Positions 58,426 to 64,000 of a stretch of 64,000 nt of DNA are shown piece after piece. The notes below the pieces were generated by a model. That model made no database searches. It saw nothing but the letters and a program-made list of their open reading frames with translations, and was not told where the DNA came from. Both the position numbers and the translations under genes were made by a program. How positions within the stretch are numbered: the stretch's first letter is position 1; each line of letters starts with the position of its first letter. The stretch spans positions 1 through 64,000 of the forward strand of contig JACZWU010000003.1 of NCBI GenBank assembly GCA_022571985.1, read 5' to 3'. The DNA comes from Candidatus Zixiibacteriota bacterium. Lineage in GTDB: Bacteria; Zixibacteria; MSB-5A5; GN15; FEB-12.

Positions 58426-58530
58426 TTGTCATTTTTGCTCGAAGGGTACTGTCGAGGTACTCCGTTCTTCTTTTCTCTTTGGTGAAGAGGCTGCCCGCAC
58501 GTGAGGGGTGTGCGGGTGGTCTATTTTTTT
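58426..58530 (+). ncRNA. Candidate sigma-54-driven small RNA
   Basis: A transcript starting about 12 bases after the -12 element would run about 105 bases to the terminator at 58494-58530. It contains a first small hairpin (GGGTAC with GTACTC, 58444-58462) and a long CU-rich single-stranded stretch (CTTCTTTTCTCTTT, about 58465-58480), the kind of region that can pair with purine-rich Shine-Dalgarno sites. I saw no ORF with a ribosome site. The RNA is predicted, not shown. Confidence 0.6.
58494..58530 (+). terminator. Rho-independent terminator of the small RNA
   Basis: CCCGCAC (58494-58500) and GTGCGGG (58510-58516) form a 7-bp GC-rich stem, followed within a few bases by TCTATTTTTTT. It is a standard intrinsic terminator, 80-95 bases after the predicted start. 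Confidence 0.8.
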
Positions 58531-58682
58531 GCCCGGTCTCTATTTTAGACGAATCAAGCTGCGCTTATAATTAGTCATATTTTAACAATTCATAAACTTG
58601 TTGCTTTGCCCTGCTTTGAAGCGGATTTTTGACAATCCGCAATTTTTAGAATGTGAATGTTGACTCTGAAGGGAGCCGCCGC

Positions 58683-60122
58683 ATGAAAGCAAACAGTGTC
58701 ATGGTCATTTCGTTTATTGTCTATAGCCTCTTCATAGTCGGAGTTGGTCTGTATTCGATGAAACGAAGCAGGAACACGGATGAGGACTACGTTCTGGCCA
58801 ATCGCGAGCTGGGACCCTGGGCTTCGGCACTATCTGCCTCGGCCTCGTCGGAGTCCGGCTGGGTCATGCTGGGGCTGGTCGGTTTGGCCTTTAACAGCGG
58901 CCTGTCGGCCATCTGGATTATCCCCGGCATAGCAGCCGGTTACTTGTTTAACTGGTTTGTGATAGCAGAAAAACTCAGAAAGGCCAGCCTAAAAAGCGGC
59001 GCGGTGACTTTGCCGCAATTTATTGCCGGCCTGTTTGACAGCGACTCCCGCCTGCTGCGTTTGATTCCTGTTATTGTAATTACAGCGGCTATGTTAGGCT
59101 ATGTAGCAGCACAGATGAACGCCGCCGGCAAAGCTTTTGAAGTTACCTTTGCTCTGCCCTACCAGAGCGGAGTATTAGTCGGGGCTGTGATTGTGCTGGC
59201 CTATACTGTCACCGGCGGCTTTCGGGCAATCTGCTGGACTGATATTATTCAGGCTTCATTTATGTTAGTTGCACTAATTGTAATGCCGCTGGTTATGCTC
59301 AGCGAAGTTGGCGGCTATGAAATATTTAGTTCGATACTGACTGCAACCGACCCCAACTTGCTGAGTCTCTCAGGCGGCATGAGCGGCTATGGTCTATTAG
59401 GCTTTGTCATTGGCATGCTGGGTATCGGGCTCGGTTATCCCGGGCAGCCGCATATTCTCTCCAGATTTATGGCCGCCAAAGACAGCGCCACCGTCAAGAA
59501 AGCCGGACTGATTGCCTTTGTCTGGATGGCGGCAGTTTATACCGGAGCGATTTCTTTTGGCATGTTTGCCCGGGCCTATTTCGGAAAGCTGGCCGATGCC
59601 GAGCAGGCTCTGCCTCTGGCCTGCAGCGAACTTCTGCCCCCCGTGCTGGCGGGTTTTGTCATAGCGGCCATTGTAGCAGCTATCTGTTCTACCGCCGACT
59701 CTCAGTTGATAGTCGTATCATCTGTTATCTCGCGGGATGTTTTCGGCTGGGGGAAAAAAGAAGATAGCTCATCGCCTGAAGTTATCGCGCGCCACCAGCG
59801 GCTCGACCGCTGGGTCTTGGTCGGCCTGGCTGTGGTAGCTGTTTTTTTTGCGCTGACTGAGAACAGAATAATCTTTGACTTTGTGCTTTATGCCTGGTCT
59901 GGTTTAGGGGCAGCCTTCGGGCCGGTAATAATTTTGGGGCTGCTCTGGAAAAAAACCACCAAACAAGGCGCAATTGCAGGCATGCTGACCGGCGGCATTG
60001 TTACAGTCGTCTGGAAAAATGTCGGAGCGCTAAAAGCTATAGTCTATGAACTGGTGCCGGCGTTTTTACTGGCTCTGGCTGTGACCTGGCTGGTTAGCTT
60101 AATGACGCAGAAGGACAAATGA
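58683..60122 (+). CDS. Sodium/solute symporter (SSS family, PutP-like)
   Basis: 479 residues from ATG 58683; GGGAG lies seven bases upstream, and the alternative GTG 58653 has no such site. About 13 membrane helices are expected. Family motifs include NRELGPWASALSASASSESGW (Na-binding TM1 region, approximate), TVTGGFRAICWTDIIQ and ADSQLIVVSSVI. Proline is the best-known substrate of close relatives, but others transport pantothenate or sugars. Confidence 0.9.
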   Translation: MKANSVMVISFIVYSLFIVGVGLYSMKRSRNTDEDYVLANRELGPWASALSASASSESGWVMLGLVGLAFNSGLSAIWIIPGIAAGYLFNWFVIAEKLRKASLKSGAVTLPQFIAGLFDSDSRLLRLIPVIVITAAMLGYVAAQMNAAGKAFEVTFALPYQSGVLVGAVIVLAYTVTGGFRAICWTDIIQASFMLVALIVMPLVMLSEVGGYEIFSSILTATDPNLLSLSGGMSGYGLLGFVIGMLGIGLGYPGQPHILSRFMAAKDSATVKKAGLIAFVWMAAVYTGAISFGMFARAYFGKLADAEQALPLACSELLPPVLAGFVIAAIVAAICSTADSQLIVVSSVISRDVFGWGKKEDSSSPEVIARHQRLDRWVLVGLAVVAVFFALTENRIIFDFVLYAWSGLGAAFGPVIILGLLWKKTTKQGAIAGMLTGGIVTVVWKNVGALKAIVYELVPAFLLALAVTWLVSLMTQKDK

Positions 60123-60147
60123 CAAACAGTTATTTGAGATTTTCATA

Positions 60148-62550
60148 ATGAAGAAAAAGACCAGACAGATAATCGTGATGGTCGTCAGCTTGTGTCTGGC
60201 GGTTGTCTTAGGCGGCGGCTTCTATGTTTACTTCTGGCTCAAAAATTCGGTGCCGATCAGTGACGGCATAATTTTAACAGCTGCAATTGATAGAGAGGTT
60301 GAGATAACATTTGATAAAATGGGCATTCCGCAAATTTGGGCGGAGACAGAGCCTGACGGTTATTTTGCGCTAGGGTTTCTGCATGCTAACGACAGGTTAT
60401 TCCAGATGGATATGGCTCGCCGCATGTCGCAGGGCAGAATGTCTGAGCTGCTGGGGAAATTAGCGATGGAAAGTGACCTGCGACAGCGGCGGATTGGTCA
60501 TAACAGAATTGCAGCTGCGGCAATTAAAAATTTGAGTGAAGCAAACAGCAGAAAACTTCAAGCCTACACCGACGGTGTAAATTATTACAAGAATACGGCC
60601 AAGACTCTGCCGTTTGAGTATCTGCTTTTGGGAAAAGATTTTGAAGACTGGAAAGTTTATGACTGCCTGACTCTTCTCAGTTTTCAATCCTGGTTTTCCG
60701 ACGCACTCCAGAATCATGATCAGTTTTTTCTTAATCTTAGCGAAGCTGTCGGTGACGATTTAGCTAAGTCGCTTTGTTTTATTTATCCGGACTGGGCGCC
60801 AACAACTGTGCCGGAAGCAAAAGATATCAGCAGCAGAAAATCTGCCAATTCTGCTGATATATACGTGCAGCTCAAAGCTGCTGTTAAAACTAAATGGAAA
60901 CCTGTCGAGACGCCTTACCTGATGACCAATTCATCCAACGCCTGGGTGGTGGGTCCGGATAAGAGCAAAAGCGGACAGGCCATGCTAGCCTCTGACCCGC
61001 ACCTTCAGATAAATCAGCTGCCTCAGTTCTGGCAGATGATCGGGCTGCATATTAAAGAAACAAACATTAACGTATTGGGTATTACTGCTCCCGGTCTGCC
61101 CTTTGTCATCATGGGACATAACGGGGCGGCCGCCTGGGCTTTTACTGCCGGCGGAGTTGACATTACTGATTACTACCTTGAAGAAATAAATGCCGAAGAT
61201 TCGACACTCTACCGAACGGCCTCGGGCTGGGAGAAACTCAAATTCGCAGTCGATACAATTATCGCTGCAGACCTTGACAGCTCTGTTATTTTGAAGACAT
61301 CTATCAGCAGACACGGCCCGATTTTCGATAATTTGTCAGAAAATAACAGGATGTATTCATTTAGGTGGGCAGGTTACGATGTTGATTTAAATTTGTCCTG
61401 CAGCGCGGCTTTCGCCCTGCAAGAAGTCACCAGTTTTGAAGAATTTCGTAAAATCGTAACATCATTGGGAGCACTTGATGCCAACTGGCTCTACGCCGAC
61501 AAAAATGGAAACATCGGCTGTCAACTGGGGACGCCGATTCCTATCAGGCAGACGACTAATTTCTGCCTGCCTCTATCTGGCAGCAAAGCCGAGCATGACT
61601 GGCTGGGTTATTATCAGCTGCCTGAGACACCGCACTCTTTAAATCCTGAGCAGAACTGGCTGGGCAGCTGTAACAACCTGCCCTCGCGAAGAGCAGAGTT
61701 TGCAGAACTTAGCGGAAGTTTTATGCCGGGCAGGATAATGCGTCTGACCGAACTGATGAATAAATTTCAAACTGTCTCCACCAGTGATTTAAGCAAATTT
61801 CAAAACGACCGGGTAGATGTCTATCTCCTGCGCTGGAAAGAAACAATGGTCGCCGCTCTGTTTAAACTGGGTGAATCAAACCTGGCTGATATGATTCGAA
61901 ATTGGGATGGCAGTACCTCGGTTAAATCAAAAGAGACAGCAATCGCAGTTGAGTTTACAGAACAATTAAGAAAGCATATTTTTGAAGATGAACTGGGGGA
62001 GCTGGCGGGTGGCGTGCGATCGTTCTGGATAGACGAACTGTTTGAAAAGGCTGATTTACATTTTTGGTTTGATGATATTAATACAGAAAACAAAGTAGAG
62101 ACTGCTTCGGAAATTTCGTCCAAAGCAATGTCGGCAGCTCTAAAAGCAGTAAACGGACGCAGCTGGGGGGAAGTAAACAGCCTGTCGATGAATCATCCGC
62201 TGGGGCGGGTACCGCTTATTGCTGATTTTTTAAATCTTAACCATGGCCCCTGGGACTGGCCTGGAACAAGCAACTGCCTGAACGCTTCCTATATTGTTTC
62301 TAACAGCCGGGACGGTTACAGCACCGTGGTTGGCGCCAGCTGGCGGTTTGTAATAGATTTTGCAAAAGTCGACGAAGCAGAATTTACTCTGCCATCGGGT
62401 AATTCCGGCAACCCCATGAGTGAGCATTTTTTTGATTTCCACAATTTCTGGCGATACGGCGGCAAATGGAAAGTTCCGCTCTCTTATGACCGAGTTAAAG
62501 AAAAAGCTGTCTCTGTTCTGACAATAAAGCCTGACCCAGGTTCGAATTAG
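60148..62550 (+). CDS. Penicillin acylase-family Ntn hydrolase
   Basis: 800 residues. An N-terminal signal anchor (about 7-31, MVVSLCLAVVLGGGFYVYFW) is followed by the alpha chain (GYFALGFLHANDRLFQMDMAR), then the autoprocessing Ser263 in TNSSNAWVVG, DPH (LASDPHLQ) and the beta chain. Family members cut amide bonds in penicillins, acyl-homoserine lactones or related amides; the substrate cannot be assigned. It follows the symporter by 25 bases. Confidence 0.92.
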   Translation: MKKKTRQIIVMVVSLCLAVVLGGGFYVYFWLKNSVPISDGIILTAAIDREVEITFDKMGIPQIWAETEPDGYFALGFLHANDRLFQMDMARRMSQGRMSELLGKLAMESDLRQRRIGHNRIAAAAIKNLSEANSRKLQAYTDGVNYYKNTAKTLPFEYLLLGKDFEDWKVYDCLTLLSFQSWFSDALQNHDQFFLNLSEAVGDDLAKSLCFIYPDWAPTTVPEAKDISSRKSANSADIYVQLKAAVKTKWKPVETPYLMTNSSNAWVVGPDKSKSGQAMLASDPHLQINQLPQFWQMIGLHIKETNINVLGITAPGLPFVIMGHNGAAAWAFTAGGVDITDYYLEEINAEDSTLYRTASGWEKLKFAVDTIIAADLDSSVILKTSISRHGPIFDNLSENNRMYSFRWAGYDVDLNLSCSAAFALQEVTSFEEFRKIVTSLGALDANWLYADKNGNIGCQLGTPIPIRQTTNFCLPLSGSKAEHDWLGYYQLPETPHSLNPEQNWLGSCNNLPSRRAEFAELSGSFMPGRIMRLTELMNKFQTVSTSDLSKFQNDRVDVYLLRWKETMVAALFKLGESNLADMIRNWDGSTSVKSKETAIAVEFTEQLRKHIFEDELGELAGGVRSFWIDELFEKADLHFWFDDINTENKVETASEISSKAMSAALKAVNGRSWGEVNSLSMNHPLGRVPLIADFLNLNHGPWDWPGTSNCLNASYIVSNSRDGYSTVVGASWRFVIDFAKVDEAEFTLPSGNSGNPMSEHFFDFHNFWRYGGKWKVPLSYDRVKEKAVSVLTIKPDPGSN

Positions 62551-62552
62551 TT

Positions 62553-63275
62553 TTATTCCAGAAGATATTTAATTTTTTCAACGTCATTGTTGGCCCTGGC
62601 ATAGTCATCATGACGGCCAATATCCAGCCAGTAGCCCTGATAAGGATATGAATTGATAGCAGCGCCTTTGTCAAGCAGCTCGTACATCAGAGAGTCGAAA
62701 CCATAAGCAGTGTCAACCGGCACAAAGTCGAGTATTTTTTTTGAAAAAACATAAATGCCCATCGAGACGACAAAATTAAAAACCGGTTTTTCGTTAAAGC
62801 CCACGACGTGGCCGCTTTCTTCAACTGACAGCACTCCGTAGTCGGCCTGGCTGTGGCGCTGGTAAGATGCAATCGTCAAATCTGATTTACTTTCGAGATG
62901 CTGTTTAAATAGCTTTTTGAAATTCAGATCGGTTATGACATCAGCATTGGCGACGATAAAATGTTCGGGCAGATTTTTTATCAGTTTTAAGGGACCGACT
63001 GTTGACAGCGGTTTTTCTTCATGTGAATAAGAAATTTTTAGTCCAAGTTTTGAGCCATCCCCCAGAGCTGCTTCTATTTTTTCAGCCAGGTGATTGACAG
63101 CCATATGAATTATTTTTACGCCGGTCCGCTGCATCTGCTTGAGCAGTATTTCAACAACCGGCTGACCGCCTACCGGCATCAGCGGTTTGGGGGTTTCATC
63201 TGTTTCCGGCATCAGTCTGGTGCCTTTGCCTCCGGCCAGCACGACGGCTGTGATTGAATTTTCTATTGTAGTCAT
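62553..63275 (-). CDS. Sugar-1-phosphate nucleotidyltransferase
   Basis: 240 residues of the NTP_transferase family: VVLAGGKGTRLMPETDETPKP (pyrophosphorylase signature), ANADVITDLNF (metal Asp), and GYWLDIGRHDDY. No hexapeptide domain. Candidates are mannose-1-P guanylyltransferase, heptose-1-P guanylyltransferase or a dTDP-glucose-type enzyme. It is followed upstream by an epimerase gene on the same strand, a nucleotide-sugar pair. Confidence 0.88.
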   Translation of the reverse strand: MTTIENSITAVVLAGGKGTRLMPETDETPKPLMPVGGQPVVEILLKQMQRTGVKIIHMAVNHLAEKIEAALGDGSKLGLKISYSHEEKPLSTVGPLKLIKNLPEHFIVANADVITDLNFKKLFKQHLESKSDLTIASYQRHSQADYGVLSVEESGHVVGFNEKPVFNFVVSMGIYVFSKKILDFVPVDTAYGFDSLMYELLDKGAAINSYPYQGYWLDIGRHDDYARANNDVEKIKYLLE

Positions 63276-63287
63276 GTAGTCACTTTT

Positions 63288-64000
63288 TTAGTTTCTGTAT
63301 TGCTGAGCGTGAATATCTGTTATCGCTCCGCTTTTTATGGCTTCAATATACTCACAGATACCATTTGAAATTGTCTTAGTTTTTGAATAGCCCAGAGTTT
63401 TTTGGATTTTATCAAAATTCACCCGATAGTCTCTGGGATCTTCGTCCTTAGCTACAAAAAGAACTTTATCAGCAGCCTCAGGAAGTTCTTTTAAGATAAG
63501 TTCTATCAGAGTTTTTTTCTGAAAGTTTTCAGAGGTATCACCAACGTTGAAGGCCTGAGTTGCCACCATAGACTCATCGGCTTCAAGCATCAGCTGACAG
63601 ACCCGGGCAATATCCTGAGTATGACAGTATGGCCGCCAGAAATCTGCACCATAGATTTCGAGTTTCTCTCCCACAGCCAGAACGGCCGTAAATTCGTTAA
63701 CGGTCAGATCGAGTCTGGGGCGGGGCGACATACCATAGGCTGTTGCAAAACGCAAAATAACCGGAGAAAACGAAGCACTCTTTTGAGAAAACAAGAACTC
63801 TTCAAAATCCACTTTGAGTCTGGCGTAATGTGAAACCGGTTTAAGCTCTGAATTTTCATCGACATAACCATCTTTTGTCTCCATCTTGCCATAATTGCTG
63901 CAGGTTGACGCAAAGATGAATCGTTTTATTTTTTGCTCTTTAGCCAGAGTAGAGAGCGATTGAGAAGCTTCTTTGTTTACTGCGGTTGCTAACTGCCTGT
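63288..64000 (-). CDS. NAD-dependent sugar epimerase/dehydratase, N-terminus cut by window edge
   Basis: The frame is open to the right edge, so the N-terminal Rossmann part lies outside. Visible from the edge: FIFASTCSNYGKM, then HYARLK (YxxxK catalytic pair), ILRFATAYGMSPRPR, the substrate loop and GVCEYIEAI-like tail (approximate). Extended SDR enzymes of this type act on nucleotide sugars. About 237 residues are present; an internal ATG (63884) is not the real start. Confidence 0.88.
   Translation of the reverse strand, partial: RQLATAVNKEASQSLSTLAKEQKIKRFIFASTCSNYGKMETKDGYVDENSELKPVSHYARLKVDFEEFLFSQKSASFSPVILRFATAYGMSPRPRLDLTVNEFTAVLAVGEKLEIYGADFWRPYCHTQDIARVCQLMLEADESMVATQAFNVGDTSENFQKKTLIELILKELPEAADKVLFVAKDEDPRDYRVNFDKIQKTLGYSKTKTISNGICEYIEAIKSGAITDIHAQQYRN

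Overview
The window is a bacterial chromosome segment. The best guess is a member of the FCB group, probably candidate phylum Zixibacteria or a close relative. The clearest hints are a secreted repeat protein ending in two dockerin-like calcium loops, each followed by an ILDLTF..VDRIFR segment, and a GGGP-synthase homologue in a bacterial operon. By eye the base composition is moderate, and no rRNA, insertion sequence, prophage or CRISPR array was seen. The taxonomy is an inference, not a measurement.

Layout, left to right. 1-4350 (-): a giant multi-PAS/GAF/LuxR regulator cut by the left edge, with three nearly identical tandem PAS copies. 4516-18972 (-): small membrane protein, PcrA helicase, secreted beta-propeller/dockerin protein, L27, then the lolC-lolD-mcsA-mcsB-clpC block, an S41 peptidase and a MarR-GNAT fusion. 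19147-22670 (+): tRNA-Leu(UAG), a tandem repeat, and tig-clpP-clpX. 22933-28541: DinB-like and GYD proteins, two secreted proteins, a YbbR-like protein and tsaD. 28523-31036: a patch of decayed or acquired genes (frameshifted SDR, intact NAT, truncated alcohol dehydrogenase) with a 490-base gene-free stretch of palindromic repeats. 31253-33262 (-): four overlapping genes led by a DUF4388 protein. 33428-39625 (+): recX-alaS-GGGPS-gmhA-waaL-like, tightly coupled; alaS appears to start with AUU. 39656-46102 (-): tmk, C-terminal protease, TauE permease, small membrane protein, HAD phosphatase and sugar-nucleotide transferase, each overlapping the next. 46178-49869: an inositol-phospholipid neighbourhood (ino1, TetR, PfkB kinase, CDP-alcohol phosphatidyltransferase). 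50024-55296 (+): obgE-dprA-ptsH-ptsI-PGI/PMI. 55401-58530 (+): a sigma-54 regulatory module. 58683-62550 (+): Na+/solute symporter and penicillin-acylase-like hydrolase. 62553-64000 (-): nucleotidyltransferase and an epimerase cut by the right edge.

The most interesting structure is at 55401-58530. A good sigma-70 promoter precedes a small exported protein whose stop overlaps the start of a TPR/AAA+/Fis sigma-54 activator. Downstream lie two strong hairpins, then a near-consensus -24/-12 promoter, and about 110 bases later a rho-independent terminator with no convincing ORF in between. This reads as a self-contained cassette in which the activator switches on a small, CU-rich RNA. The RNA and its dependence on the neighbouring activator are predictions from sequence.

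Many genes overlap by 1-23 bases (ATGA, TAATG, ATTAG), so translational coupling is common, and at least two genes (alaS, the TauE permease) have family-conserved N-termini that start upstream of any ATG, GTG or TTG.
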